Assembly: GCA_001724265.1 (NCBI GenBank)
Contig: MEDY01000049.1
Location: forward strand, 43,795 to 107,794
DNA from: Rhizaria sp. SCN 62-66
Lineage: Eukaryota > Rhizaria, unplaced
DNA length: 64,000 bases
Direction: 5' to 3'
Shown: in pieces, positions 35,051 through 47,720 of the stretch
Layout: the number at the start of each line of letters is the position of its first letter
How positions within the stretch are numbered: position 1 is the first letter of the stretch
The notes under the pieces: generated by a model
The model's input: only the letters and a program-made list of their open reading frames with translations
The model's database searches: none
Told to the model about the DNA's origin: nothing
Program-made: the position numbers and the translations under genes

Positions 35051-35431
35051 CACTGTAGGAGATGAAGGCAGAGGAGAAGGCCAATATTTTAGTAAAATGA
35101 CTATTTGTGCGTTTCAAATTGGGTTGCACTCTGTATGAGTCTACTGTGTGCTTCGCTGTTCAGCGCTGCATGATTTACGCCGTGTGCGGGCGGTCAACGA
35201 GCGCAGCGGCTACGGGGACGAGCGAACTTTCAGCTAGTAGAACAACGAGTAAAGTCCGTGTAGTACAGGTGTCACACTTTGCACATACTGTTTATGTCAT
35301 ACCATATATTTTTCCAAAATTGTATTTGAACTGCCTCACTATTCGCTCACTTAGCACCTCTTTTCACTTCCAACCACATTTTCTCTACTGCTCGACTCCG
35401 CACCTCGCCTGCCGCGCTCCGTCCAGGCTCC
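35051..35431. promoter_or_regulatory. divergent promoter region, GlyRS / FG nucleoporin
   Basis: This 381-nt gap lies between divergent start codons. Pyrimidine-rich sequence precedes the + strand ATG. No motif is recognised. Confidence 0.4.
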
Positions 35432-37825
35432 ATGTGTACGTCCCAATCAAAATCAACACTACTGCCCGGTTCAATCGACTTGTTTCTTTTTTAATTTTAT
35501 CCGGATTCTCTTCTCATCATTCGATCCTCTCCGCCCTGTGCCCCTCCTTCGCTCGAAACTCCAGCCTGGGGAGCCCCCAACCGGTTCAACACCGTCGGCG
35601 CCAACGCCTACGGCTTCGGCGCGCAACAGCCCACCGCCGCGCCTGGCTTCGGCTTCGGCGGCCAGCAGCCCGCTGCGGCGGCCGGTTTCGGCCTGCGTCC
35701 CGCTGCCACGACGGCTTTCGCGCCCGTGGCTTCCGCGGCGGGCGCCTATGGCTTCGGCGGCGCCGCGCCCGCCGCGGGCGGCTTCGGTGCTTTCGGCGCC
35801 AAACCGCTCGCGGGCACTGCCGCGGGCTTCGGCGCCACCCCGGCCGCGGCCCCCGGCTTTGGCGCCGCGGCCGGCGGCGGCTATGGCGCCAACCGCTTCG
35901 GCGCCCCCGCGGCCGCGCCCCAGCAGCAGCAGGGCTTCGGCTTCGCGCCTGCCCAGCCCGCCGCCGCCGCGCCGGGCGCGTTCGGCGCCGTGGGCTTCGG
36001 CGCACGTCCCACCGCAGCCCCCGGCGCGTTCCGCTTTGGCGCCCAGCAGCAGCAGCAGCCCGCCGCCGCGCCCGGCGGTTTCGGCTTCAACCTCGCGCCC
36101 GCGGCCGCGCCCGCCGCGCCAGCCGCGTTCGGTTTCGGCGTCCAGCAACAGCAGCAGCAGCCCGCCGCCGCGCCCGGCTTCGGCTTTGCGGGCTTCGGCG
36201 CCCAGCAGCCTGCAGCCCCCGCGGCGGGCACGTTCGGCGCGTTCGGCATGCGCCCCGCCGCGGCGCCCGCCCCCGGGGGCTTCTCTTTCGCCCCCGCCGC
36301 CGCCGCGCCCGCTGCAGGCGCCTTCTCCTTCGGCGCCAAGCCCGCGGCCGCGCCCGGCGCTTTCTCCTTCGGCGCTGCCGCCGCGCCCGCCGCGGCCCCC
36401 GCGGCGCCCGTGCCGACGCAAGCCCAGATCGCCGCCGCCACGGCCGCGGCGGCGGCGCAGAAGGCCGTCGCGGCCCGGGAGCTTGCGCAGCAACGTATCC
36501 AGGCCCAGCGCGCTCAGGCTGCCCCGCTGGTGGCGCTGGTGGACGACGACCCGTTCATGCTGGGCCAAGTCCGCGCCCCCGGCGGCAACGTCCCGCGCGC
36601 CACGCCCGCTGAAGTTCTCGCCAAGGCCGACATCGTTGCGCAGACACGCTACGGTATCGTCCCGCTCGCAAACGTTCCCGCGGCTGCCGCCGCCGCCGCC
36701 GCTGCCGCCGCGACTGCCGCCGCCGCCGCGACTACGTCGGTGTCGACCCCCGCGAAGCCCCCGCTGGGCGCCGGCGCCGGCGCCGTTGCGGGCCCGCCCC
36801 CGTCTGTGCTCAAGACGCCGCTGCCGGCTGCCGTGACCGCTGCGCTGCGCGCGTCGAGCTCTCCCGCCGCCGCCGCGCTCGGCGGCCGCAAAACCAACGC
36901 ACACGCCGGCGCCGCCACCGCTGGCGAAGAGGAAGACGAGGACGGCGGCGTTGCCGGCGACGGCGTGTCTGCGTTCGCGCGCACACCGCTGCGCCACCAC
37001 TTCACCACCAACACGATGACCCACTCCAACGCTGTGGGCGCGGCGCTCCCCGGGGCTCCCGGCAGCGGCAGCGGCGGCGTCGGCAGCGGCAAGAAGGCCA
37101 AGGCGCGCCTCCACGGCCACTTTGGCGGCGCCGCGCTGGGCGGCCAGTTCGACGAGTTCGACGACGGCGCGGGCGGATACTTCAGCTCCGCCGGCGCTGC
37201 CGCCGGCGCTGCCGCTGGCCCCGCCGCCGCGAGTGACCGTGAGCAGCAGCTGGGGCTCGGCGAGGTTGCCACGCCCGCGCGCGCCCGCGTTGCAGGGGCC
37301 GGCTCTGTTGCCGCCACCCCCGCCGCGGCCACGGCCCACGGCCACGGCACGCCCGCCACCTTGACGCCTGGCTACGGCTTCCCCGCCTCGTACATGTCCC
37401 CTGCGCCCACCAGCGCCGCCGCCGCCGTTGCCGCTGCGGCAAGCGCGACGACGGCGGGCTACACGCCCTCCGGCGGCTTCGCCATCGCTACGCCGGGCCG
37501 CGCCGCGCCGCCCGTGTCGCCCTTCGTCACGCTGACGCCGCAACGGTCCGACGCGGCCAGCGCGCGCGGCCTCGTCGGCGGTGACGGCGCGGCGGCGGGG
37601 CTGTCCCCGTTTGCGTACAGCAGCGCAGGGCTCAGCGGCAGCGGCAGCTTCGGCGGCAGCGGCGCAAGCGTGGGCGGTGGCGCGACGCCGGTGACGCCGC
37701 TGTGCGGCGTGCGCGGGTCGCTGCTCTCGTCACCCATGGCCGTCGCGGCGCTCTCTGCGCACGCCGCGGGCGCCGGGGCCGTGACCGCGGAGCAGCAGGC
37801 GCTGCGGGCCGCGCTCGAGCGGTGA
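35432..37825 (+). CDS. FG-repeat nucleoporin-like protein
   Basis: The FG repeat frame has no ATG at its beginning. A start exon fits at 35432-35435 (ATG T), followed by a GTACGT donor and an exon from 35565, giving MSWGAPNRF... in phase (754 residues, TGA stop). Residues about 5-230 hold some two dozen FG motifs spaced by Pro/Ala/Gln linkers (GFGFGGQQ, FGAKP, FSFGAKPAAAPGAF). This is typical of nucleoporins lining the nuclear pore channel. A short charged stretch with VDDDPFMLGQ and a KADIVAQTRYGI segment follows. The C-terminal half is Ala/Gly/Pro-rich and contains FARTPLRHHFTTNT and SPFVTLTPQR. I cannot assign it to Nup98, Nup54, Nup58 or Nup62; no autoproteolytic or coiled-coil domain is visible. 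The long antisense open frame is a GC-rich shadow. Confidence 0.65.
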
Positions 37826-38296
37826 GCCAGTGCATTCCAATTTGGGCGAACGAACGAAGATGACGTGTTGGTTACGTTGTTCCGTCAAAGGTCAGTGCGA
37901 GTGATTGCATTGTGATAAAGCAGGCCTGCTTGAACAAAAGAGCAAGTGCCGCATATGTTAGAGTTTATTATATCCGATACATAATTATGTTAATATCAAC
38001 AAGTCGCTCGCAGATGTATTAATATGAATACGCATTTCATTCATATTCATATCGGTTTTGTTTTCATGTTTGAATTGAATATTGAATGGTGTATTAAGAC
38101 TAAAACTATTGTGGTTAATCTATCTATTTCACATGGCGTGTATATAAGAAATCGTAACTATCGATGCGAAAGTTTTAAAAATGAAATGATTGAACCAAAT
38201 TCCCTGTTACCGACGTTTCTGCTATCCGCTCGACGTGACATGGCGTTGCGGTTAAGTGAAGATTGTCGATCATGGGCTGAGTGACTGAGAGATTCT
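37826..38296. other. intergenic, convergent 3' flanks
   Basis: This 471-nt AT-rich spacer lies between the 3' ends of the nucleoporin-like gene and TADA3. No supported feature. Confidence 0.5.
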
Positions 38297-41200
38297 TCAG
38301 TGCTTGGGCGTGGCCCTGGGGTGCGCCTTGCCGGGCTTCTCCGCCTGCGCCGCGGCCTGCGCGGCCTCGACGACGGCGGCCAGCACGATCTGCGGCTGCG
38401 CCTTGACCTGTGCGCGCGCCCGCTCCAGCGCGCCGGCGGCCGCGTCCTCGGGCCACAGCTCCTCTTCCAGCGGCGGCGCCGTGTAGTGGCCGTGGTGGTG
38501 GTGGCCGTGAGCCGTCCCCGTCCCCGTCGCAGCGACAGCGGCGGCGGCGGCAAGAGCTGCGCCGCCGCCTGCGTAGAACGAGTCGTTGCCCTCCTCGCCG
38601 TGGTAGGGAATCAGCGCGCGCGGCAGCCCGTGCATGCGCCGCTGCGCCTGGCGGTACCCGGCCAGATCGGGCGCCTGCCCCACCGCGGCCTGCGTCTGCA
38701 CAAGCAGGTTGTGCGCGCGCGCCAGCGCGGCGTCGGCGTCGGCAACGGCGGCAGCGTCCGAGAGCGCGACCGGAGTCACGCTGCCCCACTTGCCCCCGTC
38801 GTCGTCGTCGGCCGCGCCCTTGCCACCGGGACCCACACCTGCACCACCGGCGGCTCTCGCAACGCGGCCCGAGCCGCCCGCGGGCGCAGACAACTTGCCG
38901 CTGGCGTTAGCGCCGCCGCCACCGCCGCTGCTGCTGCCGTTGCTCGCAGCGGCCGCCGGCGGGAGCGGGTTCATGTCTGGCGGCACACCGCGCAGCGTCT
39001 TGTAGCCAAACCGCTCGCGGTAGGCGCGGATGAAGTCGTTCTCGGCGCTCCGCAGCGCCTTGCTGGCCTCGGCGCGGTCCGCGCGCCGCCGCGCCGCCGC
39101 CAGCAGGCGAACTTTGGCGGCGTCAACGGTCTCGGCCGTGTCAGCGAGCTCCTCCTGCAGCATGCGCACGGCGTGCGACACGGCGTCGTCGGCGCGCGCA
39201 CCCGGCAAAAGCTGCTCCAGATACACCACCAGGCCTGTGTTGGACTGCGGGAGCAGCCCTGCGGAGCGGAGCTCCAGGATCGCGCGGTCCTCGAGCGAGT
39301 AGTGCGCAAGAGAGGCCTCGGGCAGCGCGGACGCGCGCAGGTGGGGCTCGAACGGCGCCGGGACGGGCGGCGCGGGGCCGACCACGCGCGAGAGCGCGGC
39401 AGGGGCGCGCGAGAGAGGATCGAACACGGCGGGCGCCGCCACGATGATCATCGCAGGGTCGTCCTGCTCGTTCTCCGCAGTCCCGGAAACATCAGCAACA
39501 CGGCGATGTGAGGAGCTGCGCTTGCGGGGCTTGGAGCGGCTGCGCTTGGCGTTCGCGTCCGCGGCAGAGCTGGCGTTGACGTTGGCGGGACTGGGGAGAC
39601 AAACGTCGTTGTCGTCGTTGTCGTCAGTGTTGTTGGTTGCGAGACGAGAGCGCTTGTGCTCATGCTCACCGTCAACAGCAACAGCAGCAGCGGCGGGATC
39701 AGCTGTTGCACTGGCACTGTTCGTGTCGTCCAATCCATCGCCTGTCAGAGTCACTGTCGGTTTCACAGCAGCGCCAGCAGACACAGAGCTCGCACTCGCG
39801 TCAGTTGCACCGGTCTGATTCTCAGTCTTGGTGACACTGTCGACGGTCTGAGCGACATCGTCAGCCGTCGCCTCAGCCTTCACCTCACCCGCACCCGCAC
39901 CCGCACTGGCACCGGCGCTAGCGTTGCGGGAGGCTTCGTCCGCAGCTTCGGCCTCCCGACGCCGCTTGCGCCGCTCGCGCCTCTGCGTCCGCCTCTCGTC
40001 GCGCCTCTCAGCGCGCTCCCAGCGGCCCGCGGCCTCGCGGACGTACCGCGCGTACGCACGCTCGGCCTCGGCGTCGCCCTCCCAGACCGGCGCGTACACC
40101 GTCACGCCCAGCCCTGGCACCTCGCAGTCGCCGAGATCGGCAGAGGCACCGGGGACGCGCGAGTGCGCGCGTGCGCGCCGTGGGCCGGGGTCAGTGAGCC
40201 CCGCGGCGGCGCAGACCAGAGCGGGGTCGAGCGCGTCCGCGGGCACGCCGAGCTCTGCCGCGACCTCGGCCACCAGCGCCGTGACGGATGGGTGCGGCAC
40301 GGCGACGCCGAGGGGCCGGTACACGCGCGGCAGCAGCGGCGCGCCGGGCGGGCACTCGACCAGCGCGCTCAGCAGCCGCTGCGACAGCGAGTGCGCGCAC
40401 AGAGAGCGGTCGGCGCCCGCGCCGCCCACGAAGGACGCGGCAGCGGCAGCGGCGGCGGCGGCGGCGGCGGCGGCGGCAGCGGCGTCGGCGTCTGATGTCA
40501 CCGGTGCGGGCGCGTTGCTGCTGCTGCCGCTGCCACTGCCATTGCTGCTGCCGTTGCCGCCGTTCGCGCTGCTGTTGCCAGAGCTAGATGTCGTGAACGG
40601 AGCGATGAGGTCGGGCGACACCGTGCTCGGCAGCCGTAGCGGCGCGTTGCTGTGGCCGTGGCCGTGACCGTGACTGTTCCCGTGGTGACTGCTGTGGGAG
40701 GCCGCAGCAGGAGCAGCGGCAATCTCAGTCGCAGTCGCGGCGACCGGCGCATTGCCGGTGCTGCCGTTGAGCGTGGTAAGCGCAGAGACGCCGCTGGCGA
40801 CCGAAGCGCTGGCGGCACGCGCAGTGATGCTCGGCGTCAGACTGCCACTCCCGCTCTTTGCTCCAGCGCCCTTCTGACCACCGCCCTTGCCGTGGCCGGC
40901 GCCCGCGCCCGCGCCGGCCTCGGCGTCGGCGCTGTTGCCCGCAGCCGCCGCAGCAGCGTCCGCCGCGGCTTTGCGTGCGGCCTCGCGCGCCGCGGCCGCG
41001 ATTGCTTGCGGCGAGGCGGCGATGTTGTGCAGATGCCCCGCGGCCGCGGCCGCCGCAACCGCGGCAGCGGCCGCCGCGGCCTCGTGTCCGTGCGCGGCCT
41101 GCGTCTGCTGCTGCTGCTGGTGCTGCTGCTGCGGGGTGAGCAGCGGCGGCGCCAGCGCGGCGGCGGCGGCGATGGCGGCCTCGGCCTCGGCGACGGTCGC

Positions 41201-42067
41201 GCCCCCGGGCGCCCCCGCCGCGGCCGCCGCGGCCGCCGCGCCGTAGAGGCGCGCGGGCGGCGGGCGCAGCAGCGCGAGCGCGGGCGCCACGGGCAGCGGC
41301 TGCAGCGGGCGCGACTGGCCCGGGTTGAACAGCGCGCGGTCCACGGCGGCGATGCGCGCGCGCACCAGCGGCGGCAGGTGTGTCGCCACAAGGAGCCTCG
41401 CGCCGGAGGTGAGCGCGGTGCGGTCGGAGCGGGAGCGGAAGACGCGGGACAGCGCGAGGGCGCGCCAGACGGAGGACATGACCGAAGTCGATGACGGGAG
41501 GTCCGCGGGAGACATCGTCTCGGTCGACGTGGGGGTTGCCTGCGACGACTTGCCGTCTGTGGAAATAGAACTCGCAGAAGATGCGTTGCTAGTGCTCTTT
41601 TCAGCCTGCTTCTGCTTCTGTTGCTGCTGAGTGGGCGAGAGCGGCGTGTCCTCGCCCCTGTCCGCCGCGGCGTCGGCCTCGGCGTTCGGCATAGGCACCA
41701 CCCCGGCCAGCATGTAGCACGCCGCGAGCGTGGCCAGCGACGCGTCGACCGAGTGGTCCCACGCCACGGTCGCGAAGCACGGCGGCGGGAGCCCGTGCAG
41801 GTGGCTCTGGCCCGACGGCGCGCCCAGCGCCAGCTGCGGCGCCGCGGGCAGCGCGAACGGCGGTAGCAGAGGGGTCGGCCCACTGTGGTGTTTGCTGTCG
41901 TCGCTGTGGCGGCGGCGGCGGCGAGCGTTGTCGGTGTCGACGTCGGTGACGTGCGCTGACGACGATGATGAGTCCTTGCTGTCGCCGGCGCTGGCGCCTT
42001 CGCTCTTGACTGCATTGCTGTCACTCTGCTGCTGCTGCTCGTTCTCGCTCTTAACCTCGGTCTGACT

Positions 42068-42103
<36 letters not shown>

Positions 42104-45100
42104 AGCTTGCTGCTGCTGGAGCTGTTGTTGCTGCTGGGCTTGCTGCTGCATCGCGATGCTGTGGGTCAGCGCCTGCTGCTGCACCCAGGCCCAGTGCGCG
42201 GGGCTCGCGTACGTGTAGCCACGCGTTACTGGGTTATACACGTAGTACCCCACGAGCTGCGCCGGAACCGGTGCCGCGGTACTCGCGCCGTCAAGCGTTC
42301 CCGTTCCCGTCGCTGAACTAGCGGTGCCCGTGGCGTTCGTGGCGGAGGCCGGGAGGAAGGCCGGTGGGAGCGGACACCGCGCAGTGACCAAAGCACCGGT
42401 CTGGCCGTTGGAATACACGGGGTACGCCACCGTGGCGGCGGCGGCGGCGGCGGTGGCGGCGGCGGAAGCGGCCGAGGCGTCGCTGTCGCTGTGCTGCTGA
42501 TGCTGCAGCTGCTGTTGCTGCTGAGAGCCGGAGTCAGCGTGGTTCACACCGAAGAACTGCGCGCGCGCCTGCGCGCGCGCCTGCGACAGCGCCATGGCCT
42601 GCGCGCGGGCCTGGCTTTGCGCCTGTGAGGTAGAAGAAGAAAACAAGGAGAGAAAACAAATGAAACAAGATATAGAGCGTATATAAGAGACCGCAAAGCC
42701 AATTAAACATATTTCACAACAATCTTTGACCTGAGATCGAATGTTTTGTTTTCCGACTTCAACATACCTGAGGCCCGTAGTGCGTGGCCACGGCCCGCTG
42801 CAGGCGCAGCACGAGCCCGACGCCGCACAGCGCGAGCGCCTGCGACGACTGCGGCGCCGGCGTCGCGGAGCCGATGGCCCCCGCGTGGCTCGCCAGCGAC
42901 GACTGCAGCAGCGCCGGCAGCGCGGGGCGCGGCACGGGGGAGAAGAAGCCCTCGAGAAAGGACATGAACTCGAACGGGGTCGTGAAGTCGGGCTTAGCCG
43001 CGGCGGCGGCGGCTGCGGCGGCCGCGGCGGCCTTGTCCGCGGCAGTCGCAGCCTTCGCAAGCGCGGCCGCCGATCCCACAGTTACTGCAGTTGTTCCAGC
43101 AGTCGTCGCAGTGATGGCCGTCTCGCCGTCGCCAGTCGAGGCGTCGGCAGCCGTCGATGTGCCAGCTGCGTTGGCAGTAGCTGCAGAGGACAGAGACGAC
43201 GGCAACAGCTCTGCCGACGCAGCGGCAGTGTCGACAGGTGACGCCAGAGCACTAGATCTGTTCACAGCAGCTTTGCTGTCACCCATCGTGCTCGTACCGG
43301 TACTGCTGGAAGTGGTGTTTTCACCGAGCGCCTCCGGAGGGAACCATAGTCCAGTGGCAGCATCGACGCCAGCCACAGCTCCAGTCACATTCACCGTCAT
43401 CGCAGTCGCATGCGCTTGACTACTCGAGTTGACCGACTCATCGCTCATTGCAAGACCCGAACCAACACTCGCACTCGATGCGCTCGAGTAATTGTTGTGC
43501 GCGTTGGAGGCTGAGATAGCGGCAGACGTGGCGCCGAAAAGCGCAAGCAGCATGGCCCTGGCGTCGCGCGCGCCCCGCATCACCTGCGTGTAGCCCGCGT
43601 CGCTGCCTACCTCGCCCTCACCATCCCCCGCGGGCCCCGCCCCGCCCATAGTAGAGTTGTGACCGTGCGCCGCCGCCGCTGCCGCCGCCGCCGCGGAGGA
43701 CGACGAGGCCGAGGGACGCTTTGAGGCTGCCCCACGCATCGCGCCCGCCGCGCCGCCGCCGCGGCCGCCGCGCGCGCCGCTGCCGTGGCCGCTGCCGTGG
43801 CCGTGGCCAGCGGTGAAACGGCCGCTGTAGCTGGACACGGCGGTGTGGTGCGGGTGGTGATGCGCGTATCCCCCGACGCCGCCGCTGCCACCGCCGCCGT
43901 GGCCGCCGCTGTGACCGATTCCCGCGATGCCGGCGCCGGCGCCAGCGGTATATGCCGAGTTGTGGTACACCCCGTGAGCGTACCCGTAGCTGCTGCTGAG
44001 ACCGGCGCTCGCACTGCCGTGGGCCGAGCTACTGTGCGCGCTCGCGCCGTGGTGGTGGTATTTGTTCGCGGACGAGAGGTTGTAGAACACCGCCGGGTGC
44101 GCCGCGCCCGGCCGTCCCGCCGCCGTGGCCGAGGCCGCCGCCGCGGCCGCCGCGAAGGCCTGCGAGGCGCCGCAGCGCTGCCACAGCGTGCCGTGCGCCG
44201 AGCCCGTCGCCGGCCGCGGCGGCGCGGCGGCACCCGACAACAGCGGGCCAAACGCACCGCCGGACAGCGGCGCAATCGCATTAGCGCTCGCACTCGCGCT
44301 GAAGCTCGAGCTCGAGCTAGAGTTTGCACTCGAGCTCGCACTTGCGGTGACGTGTGATGCGTTGTTGTTGTTCGCAGTGGTGGCGGCAGTGTAGGCCTTG
44401 TGGGGCGCGTAGCCGGCCTGCCAGGGGTGCAGCGGACCGGGCGTCGCGGCGACCAAGGCGGCAGCAGCGGCGGCGGCGGCGGCGGCCCGGCTCCGGCGCG
44501 GCTGCGCTGGATTCACAGTCACCCCAGCAGCAGCGGCGGCGGGGGTTTGACTGAGGAGCGCGATGGGGCTCGGGCTCGCACCGCTGGCGCCGTCGCCGCC
44601 GCCCGGAGCGACTGGGGTGGCGCCGCCGCTGCTGGCCGGCGACAGCGACGGCACGGGTGGCGGCACAGATGCTGCCGTCGCGAGGCCGCCGTGCGTGCCG
44701 CTGCTGTTGTACGGCGGGAGCGCGATGGCCGCGATTACCGGGTTCACGGTCACCGGGGCCGCGAACACGCGCCGCGCAAACAGCCCGAGCGGCGGCGCGT
44801 TGCTGACGCCGCCGCCGCCGCCGCCCTCTGCCCCCCCGGCGCCGGCGCCCGAGCTGTAGTAGGCGGCCGAGGAGGAGGAGGAGGAGGAGGACGAGGTGGA
44901 GGTGTACGGCGACGGCGCGGGCGCGGGCAGGGGCGCGGTGGCGTACGCGGACTCGGCGACGAGCTTGCGCGCGGCCACGGCGACTTCGGGGGCGACGACG
45001 ATGCACACAGGCTCAGGCACGCTCGGACTCGGACTCGCACTCGCGCTCGCACTGGTGGCGCTATCAGGCGCAGTCGCTGTAGAATCACTTGCAGTCGCAG

Positions 45101-45233
45101 AGTCTGCGGCGGAGTCTGAGGCTGAAGCTGAGGCAGAGACACCAGAGTCACCCGAGTCGCCTGCGATGTTGGCGGCGGGGCCACTGGCCGGCGACGGCTC
45201 AGCTGTCGCCGTCGTCGTCGTCGTCGTCGTCGC

Positions 45234-45268
<35 letters not shown>

Positions 45269-45915
45269 TGCTCTCACCGGCACCGGCACTCGCGACAGGA
45301 CTTGCAGCAGTACTCGTACTCGTGACCACGGGTGCGCTGGAGAAAGACCCGCCGTGGAGAGCGATGTACTGTGCCGCGCCGGCGGGCTGCGGGCCGGCGG
45401 CGACGAGCGCCACGCCGGCCTCCTCGGCTGCGGCGCGGGGCAAGCCGCGCAGCGCCGCGAGCGAGGGCGGCACGGTACCCGGACAGCGCGCGACCTCCTC
45501 GAGCGCCTGCAGCAAGTACGCGGCGCGCGCGCGGGCGAGGGCGCCAATAGCATCGAGCTCGCTGCCGAGAGTTGTGAGCGACTGCGAAGAGCCGTGCGAG
45601 GCCGAGGGGGCAAGGTGCGCGCCCCAGTGCTTGCCGCCCTTGTGCGCAATGGCCAAAAAACTGCGCAAGACGGCGCAGCGCGTGAGAAGATCGTGGTGGC
45701 AAATAAAAGCGAACATAGGCGAACAGGAGGAGGTTACAGCGAGGTGTTCAGAGTGAGAAGGGCAGGCGTGAGGAGACGTATGGCGGGGGTTAACAAGCGA
45801 TTTAAGATGTAAAATCGAAATATTATATACGCCATGTCGCCATGCTAAGAACGTACGTGGGGAAGTCGTCAGGAGCCGCGCCAGGGCCGGCGGCAGCGCC
45901 GGCGTTTACCGACAT
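38297..45915 (-). CDS. TADA3: giant ADA3-like subunit of the SAGA/ADA acetyltransferase complex
   Basis: ADA3 links Gcn5 and Ada2 in nuclear histone acetyltransferase modules. Three exons fit by phase: 45915-45857, 45660-42768 and 42622-38297 (2,425 residues; human TADA3 is 432). The N-terminal helix TLGSELDAIGALARARAAYLLQALEEV resembles the family's ELDTLQ region. SLSQRLLSALVE (about residue 1726) matches the conserved LTQRLLQALVE. SLEDRAILELRSAGLLPQ, HAVRMLQEELADTAE and SAENDFIRAYRERFG (about 2090-2190) match the Ada3 C-terminal domain in order and spacing. The remainder is Ala/Ser/His/Gln-rich insertion, including a polyQ run and a Lys/Arg-rich block. The in-frame ATG at 45716 lies in intron 1 and was rejected because the upstream exon joins in phase. 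No UAG occurs in the frame. Confidence 0.72.
42066..42152 (-). repeat. CAG polyglutamine tract in TADA3
   Basis: Trinucleotide run coding mostly Gln in exon 3 of the ADA3-like gene. No TAG occurs in this tract. Confidence 0.85.
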
Positions 45916-46743
45916 GTGACTTGTGGGCGCGGGGGTGTCCCGATACGAGCAGGGCGGACGACTGTTGCGGGCGATAAACGCGTGCTCCGTGAATAAACTC
46001 TCTTGAAACTAAGCCGAAGAATAGTACGATATATGTTAGTGAAGAACTGGTGTTGAAGGCATCTGAAGAGAGCGCGGGCAGCAGTTCGGAGTAGAGATTC
46101 GTTGTTGCGTCGGTGCTCCTCTGGTGGCAACGCGCCAGCAGGATTATTCATCATATTAACGTCTGTGAACCCACATAGAATTAACACATATTATACACAA
46201 CTATGCGTGCTTTACGCACTATTAAAATAATTCGAGATACTCAGACGTTTCCACGCACAGTTCAATTCAGCAGAGGCTTGCTCGATTCGACCGCAACGGA
46301 GCACCTGCTGACCGGCGGATCTTCGGAGTAATCATGTTTAGTCAACAATTTGAGCTCTACGTCTTGACAACGAGCACTTGTGCATAAGCTATGCAACATA
46401 TGATATTTCAAAACGTGATGTATTGAATACAACTCGAATTTTCACTCTTAGCACTTATATATTTTCATTGTTCACGTCTTTCGTGTTTGCGTCACATCGT
46501 CACAGTTACTCATCCGGACAACCTTTAATGCACACACCACACAAACACATTTTCTGTACATCTATATTTTCACGGTTAATACTTACATCAACACAAATGG
46601 CGTGTAAAGTGCATCAAACTCGCGCCCATGTGCGAATATTGCACTCTGACATCCATTCCAAAAAGTTTGCACACTTTAAGTTCCCAAAAGACCAGCGGGT
46701 ACGGTCGCTAACTGCTTTCGCTGCAAGCGCTTACTTGCATGAC
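45916..46743. other. intergenic, 828 nt
   Basis: This stretch holds the promoter of TADA3 (-) and the 3' flank of the PITH gene (-). It is AT-rich, and the short + strand open frame across it shows no coding character. Confidence 0.5.
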
Positions 46744-47720
46744 TTACTTGCCGCCGCAGCAGTCGCCGCACTTCTCGAGTTTGCTCATGTCGGTGCCCGA
46801 GGGCGCCTGGCCGAAGAAGCGCAATGAGTTGACCTTGGTTTTGTCGGTCCCGTTCTGGTTGCTGGCCACGAACACGGTCACATTGAGCGTGTTGGCGAAG
46901 GGAAGCGGCTTGAGCTCGATCGCCTTACCGGCAAGGTGCTCGGGGGTCAGCTCGAACACTTGCGCTATGAGAGACAACACGTAAATCACAACAAAGCAAA
47001 ACAATACAAGACAAGTAACAGTGTGAGGTTGAGTGTCGATCGATACGCAATGAAGCGGTTTGGCATAGCAACGACGTGATTATGACACATAGGTGTATAT
47101 TTAGTCATTTTACGCTGTTTCGCTGTAGAATATCGAATATGTGGACGTACCGGGCTTGATGGTGTCGACGTCGTCGAACGACATGTTGGGCTGGTTAACG
47201 TAGACACGCACCTCCTTGGGCCCGCTGGCCTCGGCAGAGGGCTCCAGAGAGACGATGCGGAGGCCGCGGAGACGCACGTGAGAGGTGAAGGGAACCGTGA
47301 GCAGAAGCTGCTCGTCGGAGTCGGACTCGAGGGCGGCTGTGCGGGGGCGCAAGGGGGCGAAGCAAAGGCGATTGCAGCAGAGCAGGAGGATTCGTTAGGT
47401 ATAAGAAGGCGTATAGAGGAAAGTCGAGGTATCGCAGCTAAATTGAGGTGAGATAGCACACGACTCGGCAAACCTAGAAATACACAGGTAGTATATAAGA
47501 TGACACAGCAAACTCGCTCTGTGGTGTCACTGTGGCGAGATATGGTCCATCTTGACGCGAATGATGAAGCTTGCGAGTCGTTTGTGGCTGACGTACCAAT
47601 GCCGTTGCCGGTGAGGATGCTGTTGACATCGGCGTCGGCAGGGATGTTGAGGGCGTGGGCCTTGTTGGGGGTGATCTTGTCCTCAAGATCGACCACGTTC
47701 GTGGCGCTCAGCGCGGACAT
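46744..47720 (-). CDS. stand-alone PITH-domain protein (TXNL1/PITHD1 relative)
   Basis: The PITH domain is the proteasome-interacting C-terminal domain of thioredoxin-like TXNL1. Three exons in phase: 47720-47597, 47336-47151 and 46964-46744 (176 residues, TAA). Recognised elements are a short N-terminal lead (NVVDLEDKITPNKAHAL), LESDSDEQLLLTVPFTSHVRL, GPKEVRVYVNQPNMSFDDVD, FELTPEHLAGKAIELKPL, and VTVFVASNQNGTDKTKVNSLRF (split here by spaces in the family alignment), ending FGQAPSGTDM. The tail GTDMSKLEKCGDCCGGK aligns with the TXNL1 tail but is cysteine-rich. No thioredoxin domain precedes it: the ATG lies 363 nt from the divergent MECR start. It is therefore either PITHD1-like or a TXNL1 that lost its thioredoxin part. 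It probably associates with the proteasome (from family knowledge). Confidence 0.8.

Noticed and set aside
35471-37543. 690-codon antisense open frame over the nucleoporin gene
   Set aside because: It has Gly/Arg-rich composition typical of the shadow of a GC-rich coding strand. The sense frame has FG repeats and a proper splice model.
45660-45716. ATG at 45716 as the TADA3 start
   Set aside because: The 45915-45857 exon joins 45660 exactly in phase with a GTACGT donor and GCAG acceptor, so 45716 lies in the intron.
46378-46827. Open frame of about 150 codons downstream of PITH
   Set aside because: AT-rich, with no codon bias, and it overlaps the real last exon of the PITH gene on the other strand.
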